From positions 20,274 to 80,428 of the forward strand of contig JAAXJB010000119.1 of the NCBI GenBank assembly GCA_012270065.1: a stretch of 60,155 nt of DNA. Reading direction: 5' to 3'. Shown in pieces: positions 37,120 through 48,373 of the stretch (its first letter is position 1; the number at the start of each line of letters is the position of its first letter). The position numbers and the translations under genes were made by a program. The notes below the pieces were generated by a model, which was given only the letters and a program-made list of their open reading frames with translations, was not told the origin of the DNA and ran no database searches. This DNA is from Rubripirellula sp. Its GTDB lineage: Bacteria; Planctomycetota; Planctomycetia; Pirellulales; Pirellulaceae.

Positions 37120-40100
37120 CTAGATCGGCCGTTTTTCCAGCTGCATATTGAGAGCAAGACCTCGAATTTCGTTCGTCAAAACGTCGAAACTGGCTGGCGT
37201 TCCCGCCTCCAATGTGTTCTCGCCTTTGACCATTGACTCGTAAATCTTGGTACGCCCTTCAACATCATCACTCTTGACCGTCAACAGTTCCTGCAGGATG
37301 TAGGCGGCACCATAAGCCTCCAACGCCCAAACTTCCATCTCACCGAAGCGTTGGCCGCCGAAGCGTGCTTTACCACCGAGAGGCTGTTGTGTGATCAATG
37401 AATATGGCCCGGTGCTTCTTGCATGAACCTTGTCATCCACCAAGTGATGCAGTTTCAACATGTAGATGTAGCCAACCGTTGTTTCCTGCTCCATTGGACG
37501 TCCGGTACGGCCATCCGTGAGCCGAATTTTGCCGTGCGCGGGCAAACCGGCTTCATCGAGGCATTTGTTGATATCACTCTCGGATGCACCGTCGAACACA
37601 GGCGTGATCGCCTGGAAGCCAAGCTTTGCACCAGCCCAGCCAAGATGCGTTTCAAGAATCTGACCGACATTCATTCGACTGGGAACACCAAGCGGATTCA
37701 GCATGATCTGGATCGGCGTTCCATCAGGCAGGAATGGCATGTCTTCGATGGGAAGAATCTTGGCAATCACACCTTTGTTTCCGTGGCGTCCCGCCATCTT
37801 GTCACCGACGCTGATGACACGCTTGGTTGCGATATAAACCTTGACCATCTGCAGAACACCGCTGCGAAGTTCATCACCGCGTTTCATGCTATTGAGTTTT
37901 CGATCGCGAACATCGATGGTCTTTTCCACGTTTACCCACTGCTGTGCGTAAACCCGTTCCACCTCTTTTTTCTTTGCGTCATCCTTGACCTGGTCAAGGA
38001 TGTGCTCGAAGCGGAAAGAACAGGCCCGTTCAGCAACGAACTTGGGATCCTGCCCGTCTGCCAGTGGCGTACCGGTGGCATCCTTGAACTTCGTGCCAGC
38101 CGCCTCTTCAAGTTCCTTGATCAATGCTTCAAAGGTGCTCGCAATTTCAACGTTCCCTTCGTTTTCAACATCCTTGAGTTCCTTCTCGAAGATTTTCCGC
38201 TCGTCTTCGGAAAGACTCATGCGGCGGGAAAACTTCTGGGTATCAATCACAATACCTTCGATCCCCGATGGAACCTCAAGTGAGTCGTTTTTCACGTCTT
38301 CGCCGGCACGACCGAAAATGGCGTGCAACAGTTTTTCTTCCGGCGTCAATTCCGTCTTGCTCTTGGGACTGACCTTGCCCACCAGGATGTCCCCTGGTTT
38401 GACGTAGGTACCCACTTGAACAATCCCGGAATCATCGAGATTCCTGAGTGCTTTTTCGGACACATTCGGAATGTCCCGCGTGAACTCTTCGCGACCCAGC
38501 TTGGTTTCCCGGATCTCGACATCGAAATCCTCGATGTGAATTGATGTGTACGTATCGTTGCGAACCAGTTCTTCACTGATGATGATCGCATCTTCGTAGT
38601 TGAACCCGTCAAACGACATGAATCCGACAAGAACATTCCGTCCCAGCGCCAACTCACCTTTCCGGGTCGCAGCACCATCGGCAATGATCTGATTCCGCTC
38701 TACCTTGTCACCAACCTTGATGATGGGCCGCTGGTTGAGGCAGGTCCGTTCATTGAGTCCCTGATATTTCTTCAAGTCGTAATGATCGCTGCCAATTTCG
38801 ATTCGAGTTGAGTCGCAGTAGGTTACCGTCCCCTTTCTCTTGGCACGGACAACCATGGCGCTGTTCTTGGCGACCTGGCGTTCCATTCCGGTACCGACAA
38901 TTGGCGGCTCGGCAACCAGCAGCGGCACAGCTTGCCTCTGCATGTTGGATCCCATCAAGGCACGGTTTGCATCGTCATGCTCGAGGAAGGGAATCAGTCC
39001 GGCTGAAACACCCACCATCTGGGATGGAGCGACGTCCATGTAATCAACCTGCTCCGGCTGAACGATTTCGAAATCGCTCCGGAAACGGGCAATCATGTTC
39101 GGCCCTGCAACCAGATCTCCGTTCTTGACCTCGGTGTCCGCCGGTGCAACGTAAGACTCGCTTTCTTCGTCGGCACGCAACCAGACGGTTTCATCGGTCA
39201 CTTTCCCTTTCTTGATTCGCCGATACGGCGTGATCAGGAAGCCATAGTCATCAACTCCGGCATAGATTGCCAACGAACTGATCAGACCAATATTGGTACC
39301 CTCAGGCGTTTCAATTGGACAGATTCGGCCGTAGTGCGAAATGTGAACATCACGCACTTCGAAACCGGCGCGTTTACGATTCAGACCCCCGGGCCCGAGC
39401 GCTGACAATCGCCGTTCGTGCGTCAACTGACTCAGTGGGTTGGTCTGGTCAACAACCTGCGACAGTTCCCCTCGCCCGAAGAAATAGTCAATGGCCGCTG
39501 AAACACTCTTCGGGTTGATCAGGGAACGCGGAGTCATGTCCGTGGCATCTTTGATGCTCATTCGTTCCTGAACCGTTCGCCGCAGCTTGAGGAAGCCTTT
39601 TCTAAGCTCCTCGCTGGCCAACTCATCGATGGTTCGCAGGCGGCGGTTGCCGAGGTGGTCAATGTCATCAATTTCAGCATCGCTCTCAGTGTCGAACAGA
39701 TCGATCAGATAACGGATGGCTGAGATCATGTCATCCGGACGCAGAGTCATTTCGGACTCTTTCGTATCCAGAGCGAGCTTGCGATTCAAACGGAAACGCC
39801 CCACCTTGCCCAGGCGGTAGCGATTCTCGTCGTAGAACTTTTCAGTAAATAACGTTCTCGCCTTTTCCAACTGCGGTGGATTACCCGGACGAAGACGCTG
39901 GTAGATCCGCAGCAAGGCTTCTTCATGACTGGCGGTATTGTCCTCAGCAAGCGTATTGAAAATCAGCGGGATCTTCGGTGAGTCCATCGCCTCAATGCTT
40001 TTCACACCGGCTGTGCAGATGGTTTCAGAGACGTCCTTGGTGATTCGATGCCCGGCTTCAACGATAATTTCGCCCGCACGCTCCGAGGCACTTGGGTAGA

Positions 40101-40842
40101 CCACATCATCAACCGCAATCATGCCCTCAATTTTGCCAGCGCTACGGCCGCCACTGATCTTCACCGTCGAAGTTTTGTAGAAGGCGTTCAAAAGATCTGC
40201 ATCGGTCGACAAACTCGGGTCCATCGCCCGGAGCAGCGTGGTTGCTGCAAACTTGCCGCTCTGGTCGATGCGCACAGTGAGTGCATCTTTCTTGGTCACG
40301 TTCACTTCAATCCACGAGCCACGTTCGGGAATCACGCGACAACTCGGCAGTTTGCGATCAGTGGTGGTGTCCTGTTCAAGAACGAAGTCCACGCCGGGGC
40401 TGCGATGCAGCTGACTGACAACGACGCGTTCTGCACCATTGATGATGAACTCGCCACCACCCATCATGATCGGCAGATCTCCAAGATAGACCTCCTCTTC
40501 ATGTGGCTCTTCGCGATTGAGCCGGAGCCAAATCCGCAAAGGCAGCCCGTAGGTCAAACGCAGCTGCCGACACTCCTGACTGGTGTATCGGGGCTTGCCA
40601 AGCTCATAATGCAGGAATTCGAGTGTCGTGTTTCCGTCGTAACTGCTGATCGGAAAAATCTCGCGAAGCACGGACTCCAAGCCCTGGTCCTTGCGGCGTC
40701 TCGCATCCACATCGGCCTGAAGGAAGGCTGCATAGGAAACGGTTTGAAGAGCGGTAAGGTCGGGAAGCTCGAAATCGCCGAGGCCGGTTCCGAAGTGTCG
40801 GACACTGGTCGGCTCAAGTCGACGTTGACTCGTGGTTGCCAT
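37120..40842 (-). CDS. rpoB: DNA-directed RNA polymerase, beta subunit
   Basis: The beta subunit, 1240 residues. The rifampicin-binding region reads [20 protein letters not shown] followed by [11 protein letters not shown]: the residues equivalent to E. coli Ser512, Gln513, Asp516, His526, Arg529 and Ser531 are all wild type, so no target resistance is visible. The catalytic-face segment [19 protein letters not shown] and the C-terminal segments [12 protein letters not shown] and [19 protein letters not shown] are typical. The start is ATG with AAGGAG about 12 bases upstream. Unlike the common bacterial arrangement, no rplJ or rplL gene lies upstream; the 1073 bp before it hold no recognisable gene. 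Confidence 0.98.
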   Translation of the reverse strand: MATTSQRRLEPTSVRHFGTGLGDFELPDLTALQTVSYAAFLQADVDARRRKDQGLESVLREIFPISSYDGNTTLEFLHYELGKPRYTSQECRQLRLTYGLPLRIWLRLNREEPHEEEVYLGDLPIMMGGGEFIINGAERVVVSQLHRSPGVDFVLEQDTTTDRKLPSCRVIPERGSWIEVNVTKKDALTVRIDQSGKFAATTLLRAMDPSLSTDADLLNAFYKTSTVKISGGRSAGKIEGMIAVDDVVYPSASERAGEIIVEAGHRITKDVSETICTAGVKSIEAMDSPKIPLIFNTLAEDNTASHEEALLRIYQRLRPGNPPQLEKARTLFTEKFYDENRYRLGKVGRFRLNRKLALDTKESEMTLRPDDMISAIRYLIDLFDTESDAEIDDIDHLGNRRLRTIDELASEELRKGFLKLRRTVQERMSIKDATDMTPRSLINPKSVSAAIDYFFGRGELSQVVDQTNPLSQLTHERRLSALGPGGLNRKRAGFEVRDVHISHYGRICPIETPEGTNIGLISSLAIYAGVDDYGFLITPYRRIKKGKVTDETVWLRADEESESYVAPADTEVKNGDLVAGPNMIARFRSDFEIVQPEQVDYMDVAPSQMVGVSAGLIPFLEHDDANRALMGSNMQRQAVPLLVAEPPIVGTGMERQVAKNSAMVVRAKRKGTVTYCDSTRIEIGSDHYDLKKYQGLNERTCLNQRPIIKVGDKVERNQIIADGAATRKGELALGRNVLVGFMSFDGFNYEDAIIISEELVRNDTYTSIHIEDFDVEIRETKLGREEFTRDIPNVSEKALRNLDDSGIVQVGTYVKPGDILVGKVSPKSKTELTPEEKLLHAIFGRAGEDVKNDSLEVPSGIEGIVIDTQKFSRRMSLSEDERKIFEKELKDVENEGNVEIASTFEALIKELEEAAGTKFKDATGTPLADGQDPKFVAERACSFRFEHILDQVKDDAKKKEVERVYAQQWVNVEKTIDVRDRKLNSMKRGDELRSGVLQMVKVYIATKRVISVGDKMAGRHGNKGVIAKILPIEDMPFLPDGTPIQIMLNPLGVPSRMNVGQILETHLGWAGAKLGFQAITPVFDGASESDINKCLDEAGLPAHGKIRLTDGRTGRPMEQETTVGYIYMLKLHHLVDDKVHARSTGPYSLITQQPLGGKARFGGQRFGEMEVWALEAYGAAYILQELLTVKSDDVEGRTKIYESMVKGENTLEAGTPASFDVLTNEIRGLALNMQLEKRPI

Positions 40843-41256
40843 CGTGTGGGAAAGCTCCTTGGAAAGCCAATTGATTTGTACGGTCTGCGTCAGTCAACGC
40901 GGATCGGAACAGCGGCGAGAGTTGCACGTTCAGCGCACACCTGCACGCTCAGATTTCAATCTGAACGGAGAGGACACAAGTTCTACCGATTCCTGTCGCG
41001 GCATTCTGGGGCGCCGAGCGGGAGAATTGGGAGTAGAGAAAGACGAAGAACGCAACTTTGGGCCGATGATCACTCTGGAAAATTAACAGATCCTCCAAAT
41101 TACGAAAAGGGCAAGTCTCCAGATCTGGCCCGAATAATGCAGTGTGTCCGGAATATCGCCATTCATGGGAATCCGACAGCCTTCCGCTCCGCCACACCAC
41201 GGCACACCTGCTCACCTCACGAATCGGAACATTTTTTTTGATTTTTTTTCAAGACA

Positions 41257-41271
41257 GGAGCCTTAGGCTCC
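41257..41271 (-). promoter_or_regulatory. Hairpin in the putative rpoB leader
   Basis: GGAGCC-TTA-GGCTCC has a perfect 6-bp stem and 3-base loop. On the minus strand it follows two copies of CTAAGGGA (near 41268-41275 and 41299-41306) and precedes an A-rich stretch. It lies about 40 bases downstream of the candidate transcription start and 415 bases before rpoB. There is no T-tract on the minus strand, so it is not a simple terminator. Confidence 0.4.
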
Positions 41272-41316
41272 CTTAGAGACCCGCAAAGAACCCCAAGAAT
41301 CCCTTAGCGAAGAAAA

Positions 41317-41344
41317 ATTTTTCTTTTGGCGATCGCGTTGTCAA
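41317..41344 (-). promoter_or_regulatory. Candidate promoter of rpoBC
   Basis: On the minus strand a perfect -35 TTGACA (41344-41339) is followed, after 16 bases, by AAAAAT (41322-41317), a 4/6 match to the -10 box. The palindrome AGAAAAATTTTTCT covers the -10. If used, the rpoB leader would be about 470 bases long. Confidence 0.35.
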
Positions 41345-41915
41345 ATTCTTCGCGCCGACAAAATCAACCTGATTCGGACTTTCGCTCTTTTCAGATGCTG
41401 CCAGAAAAATAATCTCCGGCCACAGCCAGCAGCTCAGGCATGAGGCAGCGGCGACGGGTTCGGCTCAACACGCATGACGGCTTCCAAAAAACGCATGTTT
41501 CATTGCGATCCGGGGTTAGCGATTCGACCAGCTGCCTTGCCTCACTTTCCCCGATGGGCGGATTCGTTTCCGCGTTTGATCCATCAGCCAGCTTTCAGCA
41601 ACCGTCCTTTCCCAAACTGCTTTTTGCGTTGATTCCAATCGTGGCGGGCTGACCGACCTACCAGACCTCACCAACTCGCCGGACGCGGAACGTGAGTCAT
41701 GCGTGGATCAAGTGCGACGTCCGTCAACTCCGGATTTCAAAGCCAGCACGGATGAAGTCGGTTCCGACGCCCAACTTCAACTTGCAAAGCGAATCGACCA
41801 AACTTCGCGGGAGACATCCTTTCGAAGCTTCGATTGCGGTATCGTTACGTGACCAAGCAGCCCGGAAGCTATCCACTTTCAACCGTCAATCCTCTCGATT
41901 TCGACAAAACAGTTC

Positions 41916-42884
41916 ATGAACGTAACTGACTTTCTGGAGAAACACTTTCGCCATTTCAACGCCCGAGAGCTGTTAGCCGCAGCCCGCTCCTACCGTGATT
42001 TTGTTTCTGGCCCCGATGGTGGTCGTATGATGGTCACCCTCGCAGGAGCGATGAGCACGGGAGAACTCGGCATTTCACTGGCTGAAATGATCCGAGAGGG
42101 AAAAGTACATGCCATCACCTGCACCGCAGCGAATCTCGAAGAAGACATTTTCAACCTGGTCGCCAATGGTGAGTACCGCATCGTCGAAGATTGGCGTGCT
42201 CTTTCTGCCGCGGACGAAATCCGACTGCGTGATGCCGGCTTCAATCGAGTTACGGACACATGCATTCCAGAGACAGTCATGCGACACATTGAAGGTCGCC
42301 TTCTGACTCGCTGGCAGGAAGCGGCCAACTCAGGGACGCCACGCTTCCCCGTGGACTACATGTTTGATCTGCTTGACGATGAAGATCTTGTTCAGCACTA
42401 CCAGATTCCCAGGGCGCATAGCTGGCTGGCGGCAGCAAAAGACATGGGGATACCTGTTTTCGTTCCGGGCTTTGAAGATTCAACGTTGGGAAATATTTAC
42501 ACAGCGCGCGTGATGGAGGGCCTGGTGAAAAATCATCAGGCATTTGTGACGGGTACCGCGCAAATGGAAAGGCTGGCAAAGTGGTATCAGAAACAAGCTG
42601 CTGCCAGCCCCGTTGGTTTTTTCCAGATTGGTGGTGGAATCGCGGGCGACTTTCCAATCTGCGTCGTTCCGATGTTGATTCAGGATCTCAAACTGGATGT
42701 TCCGTTCTGGAGCTACTTCTGCCAGATCAGTGACGCCGTCACCAGCTATGGGGGTTATAGCGGCGCGGTACCCAATGAAAAAATCACCTGGTACAAGCTT
42801 TCGGCTTCAGCACCGAAGTACATGATTCAAAGCGATGCATCGATCGTAGCACCACTGATTTTTGCTTATGTGCTTGGCTGGTAA
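41916..42884 (+). CDS. Deoxyhypusine synthase family protein
   Basis: A 322-residue homologue of eukaryotic and archaeal deoxyhypusine synthase. Family features: MMVTLAGAMSTGELG (NAD-binding region, about residues 38-52), ITCTAANLEEDIF, VPGFEDSTLGN, FFQIGGGIAGDF, and SYGGYSGAVPNEKITWYK, whose Lys294 aligns with the active-site lysine that carries the butylimine intermediate. Bacteria lack eIF5A, and some bacterial relatives instead make homospermidine or act on other polyamine substrates. The reaction is probably spermidine-dependent aminobutyl transfer, but the acceptor is unknown. The gene stands alone. A start with no strong ribosome-binding site follows the long region upstream of rpoB. 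Confidence 0.9.
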   Translation: MNVTDFLEKHFRHFNARELLAAARSYRDFVSGPDGGRMMVTLAGAMSTGELGISLAEMIREGKVHAITCTAANLEEDIFNLVANGEYRIVEDWRALSAADEIRLRDAGFNRVTDTCIPETVMRHIEGRLLTRWQEAANSGTPRFPVDYMFDLLDDEDLVQHYQIPRAHSWLAAAKDMGIPVFVPGFEDSTLGNIYTARVMEGLVKNHQAFVTGTAQMERLAKWYQKQAAASPVGFFQIGGGIAGDFPICVVPMLIQDLKLDVPFWSYFCQISDAVTSYGGYSGAVPNEKITWYKLSASAPKYMIQSDASIVAPLIFAYVLGW

Positions 42885-43142
42885 ACAAATCCAACGCAAG
42901 ATTTTGTCATCCCAATCATGATCAATCTCAATCAGGCGTTCGCAAAACCCGCTCAGTCACATCGGTAACCACGATTCAGACTCGCAACTGAGGAAGCCGA
43001 CTAGCAATGCCCCGAACCAATCTCTGGAAACTACACTTGCCAGAAAACAATGAGACGCAACGCGTGCGCCTCGCCAGACAAGGTCCTGAATCGGCATCGA
43101 TCTTGCCTGCTCAGCAAATACCGTGGCTTCAAGGAACTCTCC

Positions 43143-44504
43143 ATGGAAAAAAAGACTGCAAACAGGCTTGAACATTCCAGCTGCCAGATCAATCGCCGCC
43201 ATGCCATGGGATCGCTCTTGCTTGCCAGTAGCTCTGCCGCTCTTGGTCAACTGCCAGCAGCCTCCAATCCGCAAGCTGGTGGGGAAAAGCGACTCAATCA
43301 TCAATCAGTGATCCAATCCATCACACGGCAAACACTTTGGAAAAACCGTGACGGCAAAGCAACAACCTGGTTCCACCCTCGTGCATGCATGCTGCCTGCC
43401 GACTCTGAAGCCCGAAACAAACGCAGCCTTGCCTTGATGCTGATGCAGGAGATTGGAGGCTCTGACTACTTCGGCCAGGTTCATGCAAGTGAGTCAACTG
43501 ACCTGGGCAATACCTGGAGCGAACCTCTGCCGATTGCATCACTGGGCCGTGACAAGGTTGAGGGCCACCCCGGGCTTCAGGCCGGGGTTTGTGATGTCAC
43601 CCCCCAATACCACCCGGTCACCGATACCACTCTTGCTCTGGGCCACGTGGTCTTTTATCGCAGTGCGAAATTCACTTCCAAAGACCAGTTGGCACGCTAT
43701 CCGGTGTACGCAGTTCGTCATCGTGATGGTTCATGGTCTGAACGAAAGCGGCTGGCCTGGGATGATCCGCGGGGAGCTTTCATATATTCCAACAACTGTG
43801 GCCAGAGAGTCGTGCTGCCCAACGGTGACATCATGATGTCTTTTACTTTCGGTCCCACATCACAAAAACGCATGGTAGCGGGTGTGCGATGCACTTTTGA
43901 TGGCAAGACACTTCATGTTGCAGACGTCGGCAAACCACTTCACAACCCAATCGGACGCGGTCTCCTGGAACCCTCAGTCACACAATTTGATGGACAATTC
44001 CTGATGACCATCCGGGCGGAGGATGGTCATGGATACGTCGCCGCAAGTCAGGATGGAATCGACTATGCGACACAGAAAGCGTGGCGTTGGGACGATGGAA
44101 AAGAAATCCGCATGTCGACAACTCAACAGCATTGGGTCACACGCAACGATGCGCTGTTCCTCGTCTATACACGACAGGACCCGATCAACGAGAATGTCAT
44201 TCGCTGGCGAGCTCCTCTTTGGATTGCTCGCGTGGATCCTGATCGACAGGTTTTGATCCGCGAAACAGAGCAGACTCTAATGCCACTGGTCGGCGATGGA
44301 ATCGACCAACCCGACGGAGTTGCCTTGATGGGGAACTTCAACACGACCAATGCCACCACCATGGAGTCTTGGGTCACGGTGGGAGAATGGATGCCCAAAC
44401 GGAACGCGCGTGGAAATGTTCTCCTGGCTCGAATCGGCTGGTCGCAACCCAACGAACTGATGCCGGACCAAGGTGCCTTTCGTCCCAGCACAAGCCAGAA
44501 GTAA
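43143..44504 (+). CDS. Exported sialidase-like (BNR-repeat) exo-glycosidase family protein
   Basis: A 453-residue protein with a twin-arginine type leader: INRRHAMGSLLLASSSAALG at residues 16-35, so export by Tat is likely. An Asp-box, S118-x-D120-x-G122-x-T-W125, occurs in HASESTDLGNTWSEP, and other blades follow (RHRDGSWSERKRL, LPNGDIMMSFTFGP, FDGQFLMTIRAEDGHGY). This is the six-bladed sialidase or exo-alpha-hydrolase fold. Whether it cleaves sialic acid is open; planctomycete homologues are often only annotated by fold. The ATG has AAGGA eight bases upstream. It is monocistronic. Confidence 0.82.
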   Translation: MEKKTANRLEHSSCQINRRHAMGSLLLASSSAALGQLPAASNPQAGGEKRLNHQSVIQSITRQTLWKNRDGKATTWFHPRACMLPADSEARNKRSLALMLMQEIGGSDYFGQVHASESTDLGNTWSEPLPIASLGRDKVEGHPGLQAGVCDVTPQYHPVTDTTLALGHVVFYRSAKFTSKDQLARYPVYAVRHRDGSWSERKRLAWDDPRGAFIYSNNCGQRVVLPNGDIMMSFTFGPTSQKRMVAGVRCTFDGKTLHVADVGKPLHNPIGRGLLEPSVTQFDGQFLMTIRAEDGHGYVAASQDGIDYATQKAWRWDDGKEIRMSTTQQHWVTRNDALFLVYTRQDPINENVIRWRAPLWIARVDPDRQVLIRETEQTLMPLVGDGIDQPDGVALMGNFNTTNATTMESWVTVGEWMPKRNARGNVLLARIGWSQPNELMPDQGAFRPSTSQK

Positions 44505-44797
44505 AGTCAAACGGTGGCTTTTTCCGGCGGCGAACACAGCAGGCAGGAAGACCCGCCCAGCTCAGCGCAGAGCGATTGGCACGGTCGTTGATTTTGAATT
44601 TTCCTGATCCAACTTCGGGTAAAACAACGAGACACGCGACCGATCTGGGAATTTCTTTTCTCTGCATTCCATCGATGAATGTCGGGTAGCTGACGCAAAC
44701 TTCCACAAGAACGAGGCATACCGCCTACTAAACACGACTCCAATGGGGCATAATCGCCAGCTTTACCCGCTCACCCCATGCAAGTGGAATTCGACGC

Positions 44798-46282
44798 ATG
44801 TCGGCTGATAAAATTGGCGATCTCGCTGTCACTTTCGATGATGTTCTGCTCGAACCCCGCTACAGCGAAGTCGTGCCCAGCGACGTCGATGTCAGCTCAA
44901 ACCTGACACGACGTATCCGCCTGAAAATACCGTTCCTTTCTGCACCAATGGACACGGTTACCGAATCCGAAATGGCCATCGCCCTGGCCAAGGAGGGTGG
45001 ACTCGGGATCATCCATAAAAACCTGTCGACTCTGAGCCAGACCGAACAGGTGATGAAGGTCAAACGCTCGGCTAATGGGATCATCGTCGATCCCGTCACA
45101 CTGTCCCCGGAGGAAAAGGTTGGCAGAGCAGCTGAACTCATGGACGAGGCGAATGTCTCGGGGATCCCGATTGTTCATCAGGATCAGACACTGGTAGGGA
45201 TCCTGACTCGCCGCGACCTGAGATTCCTAGAGGACCCAGACCTCCCAGTTTCCGAAGTCATGACTCGTGAGAATCTGGTGACGGCGGTAGGAAATGTAAC
45301 GCTTGAGGAAGCTGAGCGGATTTTAACGGCAAAAAGGGTCGAGAAACTTCTGCTGGTTGACGAAAATAGAAAACTGACGGGACTGATTACGATTCGTGAC
45401 ATCGACATGATGAATCGTTTTCCTCGCGCCTGTAAGGATTCGCAGGGAAGGCTGCGAGTCGGGGCTGCGGTGGGAGTCGGCGATTTTGAGCGTGCCGAAA
45501 CACTGATCCAACAGGGCGTGGACCTGTTGGTGGTCGATTCAGCTCACGGACACAGCAAAAATGTGATTGAAACCGTTCAGGAGATCAAACAGCAGAGAAA
45601 TTGGGATATCGATGTGGTGGCAGGAAATGTCGCTACCGCAGAAGGAGCACAGGCGTTAGTTGATGCAGGAGCAGATGCTATCAAAGTGGGTATTGGGCCA
45701 GGTTCCATTTGCACCACGCGTGTGATCAGCGGCATCGGTGTACCGCAGATTTCAGCCATCCTGAAAACGAGTCAGGTGGCTAACCGACAAAATGTACCTG
45801 TCATTGCTGACGGAGGGATTCGATTCAGCGGTGACATTACCAAAGCGATCGCGGCCGGTGCCAGCACCGTGATGATCGGCAGTCTGTTCGCAGGCCTGAC
45901 CGAGAGTCCGGGAAAGGTCATCCTGTATCAGGGTAGAACGTTCAAGTCCTACCGTGGCATGGGGTCGATGGGTGCGATGGTGAAAGGAAGTAGTGATCGG
46001 TACCGGCAGAAAGGCACGGAGGCGGGCAAACTTGTCCCCGAAGGAGTCGAAGGACGTGTACCGTTCAAGGGCCCTCTGAGCGATTACCTCTACCAACTGG
46101 TTGGAGGATTGCGTGCAGGCATGGGTTACGTGGGAACAAGGACGATTGACGAGCTGAGACGGGATGGCAAGTTCATTCAAGTTTCGGCAGCGACGGTTAG
46201 GGAGAACCATCCGCATGACATTGCGATCACTCAAGAAGCACCGAACTACAGCCCTGACGTCGACAAGGGCGAAGCTGGCTAA
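44798..46282 (+). CDS. guaB: IMP dehydrogenase
   Basis: Oxidises IMP to XMP with NAD+, the committed step to guanine nucleotides. The catalytic Cys305 lies in GPGSICTTR, and the flap/active-site segment [11 protein letters not shown] is present. Two CBS domains (about residues 95-210) are inserted in the barrel, with [20 protein letters not shown] as an example. The product has 494 residues, the usual length, so it is a full enzyme rather than a CBS-less one. The last 68 bases overlap the start of the next gene in another frame. Confidence 0.98.
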   Translation: MSADKIGDLAVTFDDVLLEPRYSEVVPSDVDVSSNLTRRIRLKIPFLSAPMDTVTESEMAIALAKEGGLGIIHKNLSTLSQTEQVMKVKRSANGIIVDPVTLSPEEKVGRAAELMDEANVSGIPIVHQDQTLVGILTRRDLRFLEDPDLPVSEVMTRENLVTAVGNVTLEEAERILTAKRVEKLLLVDENRKLTGLITIRDIDMMNRFPRACKDSQGRLRVGAAVGVGDFERAETLIQQGVDLLVVDSAHGHSKNVIETVQEIKQQRNWDIDVVAGNVATAEGAQALVDAGADAIKVGIGPGSICTTRVISGIGVPQISAILKTSQVANRQNVPVIADGGIRFSGDITKAIAAGASTVMIGSLFAGLTESPGKVILYQGRTFKSYRGMGSMGAMVKGSSDRYRQKGTEAGKLVPEGVEGRVPFKGPLSDYLYQLVGGLRAGMGYVGTRTIDELRRDGKFIQVSAATVRENHPHDIAITQEAPNYSPDVDKGEAG

Positions 46283-48155
46283 GCTGACTCTTCTGCTGGC
46301 CGGGGTTACGGTCAGTATGGGCGTTTCGAGCAATGCGACTGCCCAACAGACGCTTCCGCCAAGTTTGGGTTCTGCACAGCTGATCCCTGCCAATCAGTTA
46401 CGTCCGGTTCCAAGGCTCGGATACGAGGGTTCCGGCCAAGCTGCGAATCGGCCTTCCCATGCAAGCCGCGATCTGAGCTGGCGCAAGAGCACGACCATTG
46501 GGGCCAGCCCTGCAGCCACAACGCTGCAAATCAAACCTGCTGCTTCAGAAACAAGTCGGCGAAGCGTCATTCGTCAGGTGTCTGGCGAGATTTCAATTGG
46601 ATCTGCTCAAGACAATTCACATCGAGCCAGCAGTAGCCGACGCACTCAGCATCACTCAGGCCTGCAGTTGACAACGGAAACTCCAACTCTGCATCCAATC
46701 AATCATCAGGATATCACTGGCCGTCAGCGTATCACTGCGACTTCGAAGCAAAACCAATCCGACGTCGCGGTTTCCCGCGTGGGCTGGAATGGTGGTTCTG
46801 GCGGAACAAGCAATCAGAAGCCGGACTACTTCGCGAACCCTTTCAGTGAGCAGTCGCCTCAGGCAACCCCTGGCTTTCCCAACAACGCCTCACCAGATAT
46901 CCCTCGACATCACCTGCGTGAAAGACCGCTGGCCCAGAATGGGCAGGGCAGATCGCTGGAGCTTCGGCCCGCAAATGAGTTGCGTATGAATGTCGCCCAG
47001 CTGGAATTGCCCTCACCTGATTCACCAACTCCACCAACCAAGCCGGCTCAACCGGCCTTGCCCGGCACCACCGAAACGGAATTGCCAGACACGTCGGAAG
47101 TAAATCCGCTTCCGTCGACGCCTGCTAAATCCGAGCCTGCGGCGAAGGCATCACCACAGACAGACACCGCGCCGGTTCCAAAACTGGCACTGCCACAGCA
47201 ATCAACCACAAAACCTGCTGAGAAGCAGGAGCAGGCAAAACCGGAAGCATCACTCGGTGACATACTGCAGCAGCGTTCTCCTTCCTCGGAAGAAACCAAG
47301 TCCAAGTCGGATAATAGCAGTACTGTTCCCTCGTTGCAGGGTGACACGGCACGCTCTTCCAAGACCTTTGGTGAGCAGCTTCGCAATGCCGATCAGCGCG
47401 ATCGCGACCTGCTCAATCGTGGCCAAGGCAGACGAGGCGGATACGGGGTCGGTGGTGATGTTCTGGAAGATCTGCCTTTTTCATGCGAAGACTTCCGTCA
47501 GCGAATCGCTGCACAGACCATCGACAAGGTGTCGCTTGACATCAGTCCTCCCTACCGTCCGGACGAAATGGATGAGAAACGATACCAGAACCTGAAAGAA
47601 GAATTCGACGAAAAACAGTCGATCCGAACTTGGCATGATCGCAATGGCAATGCTTTGCTGACCGGAAGACTGAATGATCTGGCTTATGAAAAAGCAGTCA
47701 TCGAAACCAACGATGGATCAAAAGATGCTCTGCCGATCAACCAACTCAGTGAAGGTGACATCGCCTACATTGCAGAAAACTGGGGACTCCCAAAAGAGTG
47801 TCTGATCGAACAGGTGGCCTATACTCCGCGACAATGGACTGCTTCTACGATGACCTGGAAAGCTTCCAATCTGTGTCACCACCCTCTTTACTTCGAAGAT
47901 GTGAACCTGGAACGCTATGGGCACACACGTGGACCGGTTCTGGAGCCGTTTGTTCAATCCGCACATTTCTTTGCAAATATTGCGGTACTTCCTTACAAAA
48001 TGGGTGTGCATTGTCCTTCTGAATGTGAATATGCGTTGGGATATTACCGCCCCGGTAACTGTGCTCCATGGATCAAACCCCCCGTGCCCATCAGTGCTCG
48101 TGGCGCGATCGCACAGGCCGCTACCATGACAGGAATGTTCTGGTTGATTCCCTAG
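46215..48155 (+). CDS. Secreted proline-rich protein with SHD1-like domain
   Basis: A 646-residue exported protein, function unknown. The ATG at 46215, inside the guaB end, has AGGGAGA upstream and opens a basic leader followed by a signal peptide ([19 protein letters not shown], cleavage near ATA-QQ). Residues 40-430 are low-complexity, rich in Ser, Thr, Pro, Gln and Lys, probably disordered. The segment from about 490 ([16 protein letters not shown], then [16 protein letters not shown]) resembles the SHD1 domain seen in planctomycete surface proteins. The last 130 residues contain conserved-looking Cys/His/Tyr segments ([34 protein letters not shown]). Likely periplasmic or envelope. Confidence 0.78.
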   Translation: MTLRSLKKHRTTALTSTRAKLAKLTLLLAGVTVSMGVSSNATAQQTLPPSLGSAQLIPANQLRPVPRLGYEGSGQAANRPSHASRDLSWRKSTTIGASPAATTLQIKPAASETSRRSVIRQVSGEISIGSAQDNSHRASSSRRTQHHSGLQLTTETPTLHPINHQDITGRQRITATSKQNQSDVAVSRVGWNGGSGGTSNQKPDYFANPFSEQSPQATPGFPNNASPDIPRHHLRERPLAQNGQGRSLELRPANELRMNVAQLELPSPDSPTPPTKPAQPALPGTTETELPDTSEVNPLPSTPAKSEPAAKASPQTDTAPVPKLALPQQSTTKPAEKQEQAKPEASLGDILQQRSPSSEETKSKSDNSSTVPSLQGDTARSSKTFGEQLRNADQRDRDLLNRGQGRRGGYGVGGDVLEDLPFSCEDFRQRIAAQTIDKVSLDISPPYRPDEMDEKRYQNLKEEFDEKQSIRTWHDRNGNALLTGRLNDLAYEKAVIETNDGSKDALPINQLSEGDIAYIAENWGLPKECLIEQVAYTPRQWTASTMTWKASNLCHHPLYFEDVNLERYGHTRGPVLEPFVQSAHFFANIAVLPYKMGVHCPSECEYALGYYRPGNCAPWIKPPVPISARGAIAQAATMTGMFWLIP

Positions 48156-48200
48156 CAGGCCGTGCCAACATCGCAAAATCCTGAGCTTGATAAGGGTACC

Positions 48201-48219
48201 AAACCAGAAATTCTGGTTT
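48201..48219 (+). terminator. Hairpin after the SHD1-like gene
   Basis: AAACCAGAA-A-TTCTGGTTT, 9-base complementary arms around one base, starts 46 bases after the stop. Only three T residues follow, so it is a weak terminator candidate. Confidence 0.4.
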
Positions 48220-48291
48220 CGTCCTCAACGGAAATGGGATGCAGCTCTTACTGTGAACCACACACGGTGGCAGGCTGAATCTTCCGCGGTC

Positions 48292-48331
48292 CGTTCAACG
48301 GTTCAACGGTTCAACGGTTCAACGGTCCAAC
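48292..48331. repeat. 8-bp tandem repeat array
   Basis: Five consecutive 8-base units of the form GGTTCAAC run from 48292 to 48331. The first copy starts with C instead of G and the fifth has a C at its fourth base. It lies between two convergent genes, outside coding DNA. Confidence 0.9.
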
Positions 48332-48373
48332 GCTGGTCAGCATGCGGCGAAAATCGGTTGCCAGACGCACGGA

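Larger units (their letters stand above)
40843..41915. other. Long divergent intergenic region upstream of rpoB
   Basis: About 1.07 kb between rpoB (-) and the deoxyhypusine-synthase-like gene (+). Several open frames exist on the plus strand but none shows family features or a signal peptide. The middle part (41220-41345) is rich in A/T tracts and contains the promoter candidate and hairpin listed separately. The remainder, 41350-41915, shows nothing I can name. Confidence 0.55.

Noticed and set aside
40048-41241. A 397-codon plus-strand frame over the rpoB start
   Set aside because: Most of it is antisense to rpoB and the rest lies in the leader region; no family features.
41440-41915. Short plus-strand open frames of 70-75 codons before the deoxyhypusine-synthase-like gene
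   Set aside because: No domain, no ribosome-binding site, composition rich in Arg and Ser.
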